From assembly GCF_041447285.1 (NCBI RefSeq), contig NZ_JBGMEB010000023.1:1-64000 (forward strand): a DNA stretch of 64,000 bases, given 5' to 3'. Shown in pieces: positions 35,843-45,100 of this stretch. This DNA is from Methanomethylovorans sp041447285 (GTDB lineage: Archaea; Halobacteriota; Methanosarcinia; Methanosarcinales; Methanosarcinaceae). Positions within the stretch are counted from its first letter, which is position 1, and every line of letters begins with the position of its first letter. The position numbers were made by a program, and so were the translations under genes. Under the pieces are notes generated by a model. It had not been told where the DNA came from. It saw nothing but the letters and a program-made list of their open reading frames with translations, and did not search any database.

Positions 35843-36409
35843 TTAGAGTTTTGTGGTGTGCGAAACTTCAGCCATGAACCTCTCTAATATAGATTCAGGA
35901 CACATATCTATAACAGGCACCTGTGCATTTCCGGGCTGTACTTTTATAACTATGACCCCACTCTTTATGTCTTCAAGTAACTGTTTAAGTCCTTCTGATG
36001 TGTTGGTGGTGTGTACTTCTTTTATCCCTGCTCCCTTTGCCATAGCTGCAAGGTCAGTATACAAGGATGTGGCTGTAGGTTCATCACCTGTGGAACCGTA
36101 TGTGCCATTATCAATTATTATCAATAGATAATTTGGTGGGTGCTGGCTTGCTATGGTGGCAAGACTGCCTAAATTCATAAGTGTAGAGCCATCGCCTTCG
36201 ATGGTTATTACACGTTTTTGGGGTTTAGCAAGGGATAAACCCAACCCAATGGATGACGCAAGTCCCATAGAACCTAACATATAGAAGTTACCCGGCATGT
36301 CACAGACATAATACAACTCCTTACAAGGGACGCCTATATTGCTAATCAGCAATGAGCCATCTTCTTTGGCTTTTTCTGCAATTACTTTGATAGCATCGAT
36401 ACGTATCAT
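35843..36409 (-). CDS. comE: Sulfopyruvate decarboxylase, beta subunit
   Basis: Thiamin-diphosphate-binding half of sulfopyruvate decarboxylase, which makes sulfoacetaldehyde for coenzyme M. The TPP motif reads IEGDGSTLMNLGSLATIAS, followed by NYLLIIIDNGTYGSTG. Near the N-terminus GSMGLASSIGLGLSLAKP matches the family. 188 residues. Two adjacent ATG codons (36412 and 36409) overlap the comD stop; the second has better spacing to GGAGG. Last gene of the coenzyme M operon. Confidence 0.94.
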   Translation of the reverse strand: MIRIDAIKVIAEKAKEDGSLLISNIGVPCKELYYVCDMPGNFYMLGSMGLASSIGLGLSLAKPQKRVITIEGDGSTLMNLGSLATIASQHPPNYLLIIIDNGTYGSTGDEPTATSLYTDLAAMAKGAGIKEVHTTNTSEGLKQLLEDIKSGVIVIKVQPGNAQVPVIDMCPESILERFMAEVSHTTKL

Positions 36410-36912
36410 CATAACCTCCAGAAACCAATTTTGAGCAATACAGCTACAGGAGATCTCTTTTCCTGAGAGGTAAACACAGCTTCAACTATCATATCTTCTG
36501 CTTCCTGTTTTGAAGCTGGCACAAAAACTGGGATATCCATTGTTTTCAGCAAATCTGGGGTAAGTTCCCCCATGGGTACCTGTGCACAAACAGGCTCTCC
36601 TTCCACTCCTCTATGACTCATTATCATGAGCAAGGGTATTCCGTACAGTTTGTTAAGCGAAGCGAGGGCGTTAATGGAATTTCCAAGACCTGAATTTTGC
36701 ATTAACATTGCAGTTCTCTTTCCACCCATATATGCTCCTGCACATACGCCTACTCCTTCTTCTTCTCTTGTGACCGGCACATGTATGATTTCCGGGTCGT
36801 TTTCGACCATTAATATAAGGTCTTTCAGGTTCACACAGGGTACACTGACCACTAAATCCACACCTGCTTCTTTCATGCCTCTGAGAACTGCTGCTGAAGG
36901 GCTGTTATCCAT
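36409..36912 (-). CDS. comD: Sulfopyruvate decarboxylase, alpha subunit
   Basis: PYR-domain half of the decarboxylase, 167 residues. It supplies the glutamate that activates the thiamin ring (VTREEEGVGVCAGAYMGGKR) and has the MQNSGLGNSINALASL stretch typical of ComD. In Methanosarcina-type genomes comD and comE can be one gene; here they are two genes overlapping at the stop/start. ATG 36912 has GAGG seven bases upstream. Confidence 0.94.
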   Translation of the reverse strand: MDNSPSAAVLRGMKEAGVDLVVSVPCVNLKDLILMVENDPEIIHVPVTREEEGVGVCAGAYMGGKRTAMLMQNSGLGNSINALASLNKLYGIPLLMIMSHRGVEGEPVCAQVPMGELTPDLLKTMDIPVFVPASKQEAEDMIVEAVFTSQEKRSPVAVLLKIGFWRL

Positions 36913-36936
36913 ATCTGATCCTCAATTGTTTTTTGT

Positions 36937-37587
36937 TTACCATACTTTGAGGTCAATAGCTTCTATACGGAGTCTGCGGCCCTCTACAGAGACCACGATA
37001 CCGGAATGCACTTTCTGCATCATACAGTGTTCAGGAAGGAATTTCACTGTCTGGCACATTGATGGAATTTTTCCTTTCACAACTATGCCTTCGAAAGCAA
37101 GGATCATGCATAACCCTGCATCCTTAAAAGAAAAATCATCTTTTCCAAGCCTGTGCAAGGGTCCTACTATGTGCACAGTGAATATGCCTGGGGATTTATC
37201 TATCACTTTAGCAAAGTGCGTGACCGGACAGCCTAATGGCCTGTAGCGTAATATATCTCCGATTTCTACCTCAAGAGAACCATCCAGGGGATGAATGTCC
37301 TCTCTGCAGGAACATTCTTCATAGAGGGGGCCAAGTGAAAAATCGGCTTTAAGACCATCGATAATGCCAATTACTTCTTTTTCCTTTTCTACTTCTTTTT
37401 CGGTGTTTTTTTCTTTACCTACGATCTCTTTTAACTGCTCCAGATTCTTTTTGAATATTTCTCTTTCAAGGAAAGGGCATCGCATCAGGCTTGCTTCATC
37501 TGTGATCTGTGCTGCAAAATCCTTGCATTGCCTAAAACCACAGCTACCACAATTGTATCCAGGCAAGAGGGACAGGATCTTATCCAC
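36937..37587 (-). CDS. Iron-sulfur cluster protein in the coenzyme M operon
   Basis: The N-terminus LPGYNCGSCGFRQCKDFA with C13, C16, C21 and a further C37 matches the 4Fe-4S motif known from corrinoid/CODH subunits and related proteins. The rest (216 residues in all) has YEECSCREDIHPLDGSLEVEIG and KVIDKSPGIFTVHIVGPL, which I do not recognise. The start is uncertain: GTG 37587 has GGTGA eight bases upstream, and ATG 37623 would overlap the previous gene by 32 bases. It lies between the GTPase-like gene and comD. An electron-transfer or cluster-carrying role in the pathway is possible but unproven. Confidence 0.8.
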   Translation of the reverse strand: MDKILSLLPGYNCGSCGFRQCKDFAAQITDEASLMRCPFLEREIFKKNLEQLKEIVGKEKNTEKEVEKEKEVIGIIDGLKADFSLGPLYEECSCREDIHPLDGSLEVEIGDILRYRPLGCPVTHFAKVIDKSPGIFTVHIVGPLHRLGKDDFSFKDAGLCMILAFEGIVVKGKIPSMCQTVKFLPEHCMMQKVHSGIVVSVEGRRLRIEAIDLKVW

Positions 37588-37591
37588 TGTT

Positions 37592-38290
37592 TCACTCACC
37601 CCTGTACTCCATAGATCCATCAAGGCTGCGCAGGACTCCCATGTGGTGCTTGCGTGCCACTCTCATTTCGCCAGTACACAGGGAGCAAATGGCAAGAGGG
37701 GGATTATACCTTAATTTCATATCAATTCCAGTATCATGAGAAGCACGTATCAGTTCAGCAAGTTCAAAAGAGCCTTTCCCTGTAAGTCCATTTGCTTCCA
37801 CAATACAGCATCTGGGATTCACATCCAGTACTCTTTCCCTGAATACTTCCCTTTCTGCCTGAGAAACCACGTCTCCCTTTGTCATTACTACCACATCTGC
37901 AGTTGTGAGTAGTGGACCTACCTTAAGGGGAGTGTTAGGACCGGTGGTCACATCTATAACACACACAGCAAGACAATTATCAGGATAAGGAGCACATCGC
38001 AGGCAAAGACCTGCAGTTTCATTAAGCAGCATGTCAGAACCCTGGGTTTCTGCCCATCTCAGCATGTCTTCTGTGTTGTAAATAGTATAATGATCCGGAC
38101 ACATATCTTTAGCAAGACCTACTTGCACAGGTATACCAAGCCTCTGGAATCTCTGATCATCATCGGTCCAAAGACAGTCTATTTTGACCACTGCAGGGGA
38201 ATTTCCCAGGGATACAAGAGCTTTTATTGTGTGAAGCAGCACAGAGGTTTTACCTGAGCCTGGCGTGCCTGCAAGTACGATAAGTTTCAT
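37592..38290 (-). CDS. P-loop GTPase of the HypB/CooC/CobW-like group
   Basis: 232-residue P-loop protein. Walker A AGTPGSGKTS lies at 7-16, and the Asp in KIDCLWTDDD and the MTKGDVVSQ stretch (NKxD-like) suggest G3E/SIMIBI GTPases that insert metals. Cys-rich blocks CLRCAPYPDNC and CSLCTGEMRVARKHH could bind a metal or cluster. Its stop is 4 bases from the Fe-S gene and its start overlaps the ABC ATPase stop by 4 bases. Role in coenzyme M metabolism not known; metal or cluster delivery is my guess. Confidence 0.82.
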   Translation of the reverse strand: MKLIVLAGTPGSGKTSVLLHTIKALVSLGNSPAVVKIDCLWTDDDQRFQRLGIPVQVGLAKDMCPDHYTIYNTEDMLRWAETQGSDMLLNETAGLCLRCAPYPDNCLAVCVIDVTTGPNTPLKVGPLLTTADVVVMTKGDVVSQAEREVFRERVLDVNPRCCIVEANGLTGKGSFELAELIRASHDTGIDMKLRYNPPLAICSLCTGEMRVARKHHMGVLRSLDGSMEYRGE

Positions 38291-39051
38291 ACTGTACCCT
38301 CAACAAGGTCTCCCCTGCGAATGGTTTCCCTGAGGGAGAGCAGCCAGTTATCCACTTCAGCTATCTTGCAGCAAACCTGCTGTTCCTGTGAGCTTGTAGT
38401 AATAATGTCCACCATGCCCCCGTTTTTCATTACTATCCTGCGGGTGGCCATGAGTGCCAGTACAGGATCGTGGGTTACTACTACTACTATCTTGCCCTCA
38501 CAAGCAAGTAGTTCCAGAGCTTCCTGCTTTCTAATACCTGCATTTTCGATCTCATCAATCAGTACTACAGGAGAATCACTGATAACCGCAATATCGGCTG
38601 TCATGAGAGAACGCGACTGCCCGCCGCTCAGTGCGGTAAGATGGTGATGTAGAGCTATGGGTTCCCCGGTAAGGGTATTGGCAAGCTCCAAAACCCGGTG
38701 TATAAGTTCCGGTCCCTTCCCCCTGCTTCGTGCATGCATTACCAAAAAATCCTCTACGGTCATATCTGCCAGAAAGTGCATTTTCTGCGAGAGCTGAGCC
38801 ACCAGTTTAAGCCGGGGGTCTACTCTTATCGAAGAGTCTGGCACTTCGCCATTAATAAGTATGTGTCTGCCAGAAGAAGTATCTCCTCTTGCAAGTTGCT
38901 CGATGTCATCGATGAGAGTACTCTTTCCCGATCCCGTTGGGCCAACGATGCCTATTATCTCGCCTTTGTTAACGTCTATTCTGTCAATGCACTCTGGAAT
39001 TCCTTCTTTGTTGACACCACCCAGAATGGTCAGTGTTGTAACATCTCTCAT
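38287..39051 (-). CDS. ABC-type ATPase without membrane partner
   Basis: 254-residue ABC ATPase. Walker A GPTGSGKST at 37-45, signature LSGGQSRSL, Walker B VVLIDEIENAG, and the switch His in VVVTHDPV are all present. No permease or binding protein lies nearby, so it may be a soluble ABC protein that works with the adjoining GTPase and Fe-S protein rather than a transporter. Its C-terminus carries an extension with a CC pair (QQVCCKIAEVDN). Start ATG 39051 has GAGG five bases upstream and follows the cysteate synthase stop by 4 bases. Confidence 0.87.
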   Translation of the reverse strand: MRDVTTLTILGGVNKEGIPECIDRIDVNKGEIIGIVGPTGSGKSTLIDDIEQLARGDTSSGRHILINGEVPDSSIRVDPRLKLVAQLSQKMHFLADMTVEDFLVMHARSRGKGPELIHRVLELANTLTGEPIALHHHLTALSGGQSRSLMTADIAVISDSPVVLIDEIENAGIRKQEALELLACEGKIVVVVTHDPVLALMATRRIVMKNGGMVDIITTSSQEQQVCCKIAEVDNWLLSLRETIRRGDLVEGTV

Positions 39052-39055
39052 TTTC

Positions 39056-40318
39056 CTACCTCTTAAACTTCTCTGAAACTTTTTCTACGATCTTCAACTC
39101 TGCTTCCGGGTCATGGGCAGAGACCTTCATATCAGGTGTAATAGAATTCAGGTTGTGATCCCTGCGCAACTTTTCCACTCCCCCGCCTGTAATATTAAGA
39201 ACGATACTATCATTATGGCCGATATTTTCATTATCCACAGCTTCTATAAGAGCAGCAACAGCAACAGCAGAAGCCGGATTTATATCAATGCCTTCCAATT
39301 TTTCAAACAACTGCTGTGCATGTGCTGCAGCAGCATTATCAATACCATACATCCTGCCACCTGTTGCTTGTAGTGCATCTCGCACACCTCCCTTTGGAGA
39401 AAATGGAGGTTTCCTGTTGAAAAGCACATCATCGTACATATCCTTTGGACAATTTCCATTCAATATGTCTTTAGTTGAAGTATTGCCTGACCACATACTG
39501 ATAAGAGGGGCGCATGGCAGGTTCTGTGCAAGGTGCAGTTGTGGCAGTACACTGCCAAAACGGCCATCCTGAATAAGCCTCATGGAAGCTTCCCATGCGG
39601 AGATTCCGCCTGTACCGCTTCCTACTGCCTGGAAATAGTGCATTGGCAGGTTTTTCATAGCAAGTACGGCATCCAGCATCACCGTACCCATACCATCTCT
39701 ACGAGCCACGTTCTTTGCTCCCCCTTCACTTACAAATCCCTCTCTTGCGGCCACTTTGTTAGCAACTTCAATGGCATTATAATAATCTCCTTCCACAGTT
39801 ACCAGGCATATCGGAGATGTATTCTCATGAAGGGTCCAGAGCCTATGAGCGCTATTTTCCGGAACTACAAGCAATAATGGCTGTCCCGTTATGCAACACA
39901 CATGTGCAAAAGCACGGGCCGTGTTCCCTGCTGAAGCAACAACCATTATCCTTTTGTCCTGTCTTTCCAGCAGTCTTTGCATGGTTGGGAAAGCTTCCAG
40001 GTCCTTGAAAGTGCATGTCATCATGGAAGCATTCTTTTCCGGCCAGTATCCGTTAAAAGCTACATACAGGTTTGAAAGACCCAATTCCTTGGCGAAGGCT
40101 TCACTTTTATATGTTATTGTTTTGCCGGTGCCATTAGGGATAATGTCATCCACAGGAAGCCAATCATAGAATTTCCATATCCCTGGCAGATCTCTGGGAA
40201 TCAACTGTGAAGTCTTATAAGAGGTGCATAATAGTGAATCATGTCCTTTGCTGCATGCCAAAGACATTGGATCTTGCACCTCGCCACAGGTGGGGCATCT
40301 GACAGAATACTTATGCAT
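39056..40318 (-). CDS. Cysteate synthase (coenzyme M biosynthesis)
   Basis: PLP enzyme of the threonine synthase fold that makes cysteate from phosphoserine and sulfite, the first step of the Methanosarcinales route to coenzyme M. An N-terminal zinc-ribbon-like segment (RCPTCGEVQDP, C22) precedes the PLP lysine K105 in MTCTFKDLEAF. VVASAGNTARAFAHVC and the glycine loop AVGSGTGGISAWEA bind the cofactor phosphate. Length is 420 residues, as for known members. Confusion with threonine synthase is possible, but the linked comDE genes make cysteate synthase by far the best call. It heads a six-gene operon. Confidence 0.93.
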   Translation of the reverse strand: MHKYSVRCPTCGEVQDPMSLACSKGHDSLLCTSYKTSQLIPRDLPGIWKFYDWLPVDDIIPNGTGKTITYKSEAFAKELGLSNLYVAFNGYWPEKNASMMTCTFKDLEAFPTMQRLLERQDKRIMVVASAGNTARAFAHVCCITGQPLLLVVPENSAHRLWTLHENTSPICLVTVEGDYYNAIEVANKVAAREGFVSEGGAKNVARRDGMGTVMLDAVLAMKNLPMHYFQAVGSGTGGISAWEASMRLIQDGRFGSVLPQLHLAQNLPCAPLISMWSGNTSTKDILNGNCPKDMYDDVLFNRKPPFSPKGGVRDALQATGGRMYGIDNAAAAHAQQLFEKLEGIDINPASAVAVAALIEAVDNENIGHNDSIVLNITGGGVEKLRRDHNLNSITPDMKVSAHDPEAELKIVEKVSEKFKR

Positions 40319-40553
40319 GAAGCCAACTTGATAATCCAGAATAAATATGTTTCCTTGGATCGGGTTATATTATCCATATTCGGATAAAAAGTATGTAGGT
40401 GATTTCCTATTAAGGATACAAAAGTGATCTTACACTAAAACCAATTATATTAATTTATGTCTTCTGCTTTTGAATATCGAATGCTTTCCAGCAATGTCCC
40501 AAAAAGCCAGAAAATAAGTGTTTTTTAAAAAATGAAACGAGAAAATAATCTTA

Positions 40554-41264
40554 TCATTTTCTAATCTTCTTATTCTCCAGGACTTTATTATACGCTTCCC
40601 TGCCAGAAATCTCGCCCATTGTGTAGAACATCTGCACCTCGGCTCCAAAGTTCCTGATTATATCTTCCATACGCTTGAAGCTTTCTTTAATTTTCTCCGG
40701 GGCCATTCCATGATCACCGGATGCATTTGCTTCAAAATATCCAGCTACTATGCCATCTATCATACCTTTTGGATGCCAGTCATGTGGTGTTTTTGGAAGC
40801 GTGGCTGTAGATTCCTGATACAGAGCAAGAGCATCAGTTGGCCGTCCTTCACCAAACAGACATAGGATCATACCTGATATTGCCTGTATATCGGATGTGT
40901 TTGCTTCTCTTAGTTTACGGTAGATGACCGTGGCATCTTCAAACCTTCCGTTTATAGTTAGTATCATGCCTTTGGCATGCAATGCCTGAGGATCGGCCGG
41001 CGATATCTTAAGGGCTTTGTCCAGGTATATGAGTGCATCATCATTTCTGCCCACGAGTTCCATTATCATGCCCATCTGCATTGATCTGTCCTTTTCATCA
41101 TCTATCTGCATCAGTAAGGCTTCAGCAAAACCAATGCCTCTTTCAGTGAGGCCTTGCTCATGATACGCAGCGACTATCTGTACCATCCTTTCCAGAGATG
41201 GTTCTTTTTTAAATTCTTCCTTAAGGCTTTCAATGCTATCAGAGATGCTCTGATTTTGATTCAT
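40554..41264 (-). CDS. TPR-repeat protein
   Basis: 236-residue soluble protein with about four tetratricopeptide repeats (NDALIYLDKALKISPADPQALHAKGMILTINGRFEDA in blocks). No signal or membrane segment. The C-terminal 70 residues (HGMAPEKIKESFKRMEDIIRNFG) are helical and not repeat-like. It is related in style, but not in sequence, to the large TPR protein at 28 kb. Partner unknown. ATG 41264 has GGGGA seven bases upstream. Confidence 0.85.
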   Translation of the reverse strand: MNQNQSISDSIESLKEEFKKEPSLERMVQIVAAYHEQGLTERGIGFAEALLMQIDDEKDRSMQMGMIMELVGRNDDALIYLDKALKISPADPQALHAKGMILTINGRFEDATVIYRKLREANTSDIQAISGMILCLFGEGRPTDALALYQESTATLPKTPHDWHPKGMIDGIVAGYFEANASGDHGMAPEKIKESFKRMEDIIRNFGAEVQMFYTMGEISGREAYNKVLENKKIRK

Positions 41265-41326
41265 AATGTATCCCCAACTTATAATTTGATCAATTATACA
41301 TGTGAATAGCCAAAATTAAAACTTTT

Positions 41327-41980
41327 CTAATTCCCTGAAGGCGTAAGTTTTTCCAGATATTCATACAAAGAAGGATGGTCACTCAATACAATATCAGCAG
41401 CATTCAATTTAAAGGGAGGTACATATGTTGGCACACCCACACAGAAAAGACCTGCCCTCTTTGCAGACTCCACTCCCATTGGTGCGTTTTCCACTACCAT
41501 ACATTCGCTTTTTTCGATGCTGAGCAATTCCACTGCCTTAAGATAGGGGTCTGGGTAGGGCTTTCCATAGTGAACATCTTCGCCACATACTATAGTATCG
41601 AAAACATCAGGGAAGAAATCATCCATAATCCCGTTAACTGTATATCTGTCGGAGCCTGTGACTACAGCAAGGGAAAAATGTTGCTTGAGTTCTCTGAGGC
41701 ACTCGAACATTCCATCAAAAGGAGCGATAGATGCATTAGCACTGAAATATTCTACTTTTTTGCGTTTGATTTCCTCATATAAATGAGGCTCTACCTGCTT
41801 ACCGGCCTTTTCAAAGAGCCATTCTATACCCAGTATGTGGTTTGCACCTTCTACTTCATAGACATCATCCCTGGATACCTCGGCACCTACTTCTTTTGAG
41901 ACCGCTATCCAGGCATCGGCATGGGAAGGCATGGAATCCACCAGTACCCCATCCATATCAAAAATAATGGACCTGAGCAT
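41327..41980 (-). CDS. HAD-superfamily phosphatase, beta-phosphoglucomutase-like
   Basis: 217-residue HAD hydrolase. Motif I is DMDGVLVDS at about residues 8-16, motif II VVTGSD, motif III a Lys in YGKPYPDPYLKA, and motif IV VVENAPMGVESAKRAG with the acidic residue. The helical cap follows motif I, as in beta-phosphoglucomutases and 2-deoxyglucose-6-phosphatases. The substrate is probably a sugar phosphate. No operon partners beyond the nearby TPR gene. Confidence 0.88.
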   Translation of the reverse strand: MLRSIIFDMDGVLVDSMPSHADAWIAVSKEVGAEVSRDDVYEVEGANHILGIEWLFEKAGKQVEPHLYEEIKRKKVEYFSANASIAPFDGMFECLRELKQHFSLAVVTGSDRYTVNGIMDDFFPDVFDTIVCGEDVHYGKPYPDPYLKAVELLSIEKSECMVVENAPMGVESAKRAGLFCVGVPTYVPPFKLNAADIVLSDHPSLYEYLEKLTPSGN

Positions 41981-42060
41981 GATGGCAGAACCTGCTTCAA
42001 TACGGATAAAACTTGTGTTTGGATAGCATTGTAGTAAAAATTAGAAATAACTTCTAATTA

Positions 42061-42089
42061 GAAAAAAGTTGAGCGAAAATTAATTTCGC
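42061..42089 (-). terminator. Terminator of the LVIVD/PKD surface protein gene
   Basis: GCGAAA (42073-42078) and TTTCGC (42084-42089) pair around a 5-base loop. On the minus strand the stem is followed by CTCAACTTTTTTCTAATTAG, with a run of six T. It lies just after the stop at 42111. Confidence 0.6.
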
Positions 42090-42110
42090 CCACTACTATT
42101 TACCTATGAT

Positions 42111-45100
42111 TTACAGTGTTATAGTCAGTTTTGGCCTCATGGCAGCGTTCGAATATTCTGAACTATAGAACGCAATATAATTTCCGCTCTCAGTTCTTGC
42201 CTTGAGGAAGAAACCAGTGTTCTTATACTTACCACTTATGTATTCCCTCACAAGCTGCGTAACATCAAAATCATAGTACTTGTTACCAGGCACTGTGCTG
42301 CCGGAGAATGTTACAGAGGCATAAGGTGTAGAACCTTGTGATGTACCATTCTTATCATACCAGTTTCCTCCGGCTGTTGTCCAGGAATTCCAGGTTACAG
42401 ACTTTGGATCCCAAGCAACTGGTCTGTAAACTTCAACTATAGTGCTGGAAGTTCGTGTTGCACCCGCCGGATAGTACCAGTACAGAGAAAGTGTAGCCTT
42501 TGATATTGTGTCTGTAGTCTTATAACCACTCAGATCAAAAAGCATTACATCCCTGCAAATAGATGTGCTCTTTCCTACATCAAGATACGTTGTTGTGGAA
42601 AGTACACTTGTAGGAGATAATTCACGCAGTCTGTTGTCATAAACAGGTGAATATGTCACTGCAGTTGAACTGCCACTTACAATTACTTTTAATGTATCTG
42701 TGGATTTTTGTCCGGCAGTGTCCGTGACGGTCAGAGTCACAGTGTAAGTTCCTGGGGATGCATATGTGTGAGTAGCTGTTACTCCGCTGGCTTCAGAGGT
42801 TATGCCATTTGATACATCAAAGTCCCATGAATATGATGCTATGCCCTTGTCATCAGTAGATGAACTGCCGCTGAAGGTGACTGCTGAACCAGTAGTTGCA
42901 GTCTTATCAGGTCCGGCATTTGCAACAGGGTAGGTATCAACTGAACTGCTGACAACTACTTTTAATGTATCTGTAGCTTTCTTTCCAGCAGTATCTGTCA
43001 CTGTAAGGGTGGCTGTATAAGTTCCCGGGGATGTGTATGTATGAGTAGCTGTTACTCCGGTAGCTTCAGACGTAATGCCATTTGATACATCAAAGTCCCA
43101 TGAATATGATGCTATGCCTTTATCATCAGTAGATGCACTGCCACTGAAAGTGACAACTGCACCAGTGGTCGCTGTCTTATCTGCCCCGGCATTGGCAACC
43201 GGTGCATTATCAGTGGAAGTTGAACCACCTGAGGTAGAGGTTATGGTTAATTTAGGTCTCATGGCAGCGTTCGAATATTCAGAGCTGTAGAATGCAATGT
43301 AATTACCGCTCTCTGTACTTGCCTTGAGGAAGAAACCAGTATTCTTGTACTTACCACTTACATATTCCTTTACAAGGTCCGTGACATCAAAATCATAGTA
43401 TTTGTTGTCGGGAACCTTGCTTCCTGCAAAGGCCAATGAAGCATAAGGTGCAGAGCCTTGTGAAGCACCGTTCTTATCATACCAGTTTCCTCCTGCGTTA
43501 CTCCATGACACACCAGATGTTCTGGAATTCCAGGTAACGTACTTAGGATCCCATTCAGCTGGCCTGTATACTTCAACTACAGTTTCAGAAGTACGTGTTT
43601 TACTGGCAGGATAGTACCAGTAGAGCGAAAGGGTCGCCTTGGATATTGTATCTGTTGTCTTATATCCGCTCAGATCGAAAAGGATCAGATCTCTGCAGGT
43701 ACTTGTGCTCTTTCCAACATCAACATAAGTCGTGGTGGAAAGTACACTTGTTGGAGACAGCTCACGCAATCTGTTGTCATAAGTTGGTGTATAAGAAACT
43801 GTGTTTCCTGTGCTGCTACTGCTGGTAACAGCTACATTCAATGTGTCAGTTGCTTTCTGGCCACTGGTATCGGTTACAGTAAGTGTGACAATATAATTTC
43901 CTGCAACTGTATATGTTTTTGTTGCTGTTTTGCCTGTAGCTTCAGAGGTTATGCCATTTGATGCGTCAAAATCCCATGAATATGTTGCTATGCCTTTATC
44001 ATCGGTAGATGAGCTTGCATCGAAATTGACAGCAGAACCTATGGTAGTGCTCTGGTCAGAACCAGCATTAGCAACTGGTGGATTGTCTGTAGAAGATGCA
44101 TTTTCCACATGAAGGATCACCAGACCATTGTCAAAATCTGCTACATATACGTAATTGCCTGAAACTGCAACACTGTATCCATGACCAGCGGTGTTATATC
44201 CTCCGGCAAGTGTCGGGGTTGCGACATTGCTCACATCAAGAATAACAAGACCGCTTGTATCATCAGCAATATATGCATAATTGCCGGATTTTACAATATT
44301 TTGTGCAAACGTTGTGTCATAGTTGCTTACAAGTGTTGGTTTAGCAGGATTGCTTATGTTTATTATCACAATACCGTTGGTTCCATCAGCTACGTATGCA
44401 TAGTTTCCGGATACCATAACACCATATGCATGACCGACAGTATTGTAACTGCCTCTAAGTGTTGGTGCAGCAGGATTTGTGATATCAATAACAACAAGAC
44501 CATTGTCACCATCTGCTACATATGCATAATTGCCGACTATAGCAACATTTTCTGCATTACCGGCTGTGTCATAACTGCCCTTAAGGGTCGGAACCGCAGG
44601 GTTTGTGATATCAACGATCACGAGGCCGCCAGCGCCATCAGCCACATATGCATAATTTCCTGAAATAGCAACACCCCATGAACGACCAGCGGTATTGTAA
44701 CTGCCTTTAAGGGTTGGTGATGCTTTATTTGTGACATCCACAATTACAAGGCCGTAAGTGTCATCGGCTATATATGCATAATTTCCTGATACAGCAAGAT
44801 CCCTTGCATATCCCTGAGTAATATAACTACCTGCACGCTTAGGAGAAGCAGGATTTGAAATATCCACTACAGTAAGGCCCATATAACCATAGGCTAAGTA
44901 TGCATAGTTTCCTGATATGGCAACACCAGAGGCGTAGCCAGCTACATCATAAACTCCTGCGCGGGTAGGTGCAGAAGGAGTACTTATATTCACTATTGCA
45001 AGACCACTTCTGCCATAGGCTGTATATGCATAGTTTCCTGCTATAAAAACGTCATATGCAACTCCTTCAGTAGCAGTATAAGTGGCTGCTCTAACTGGTG

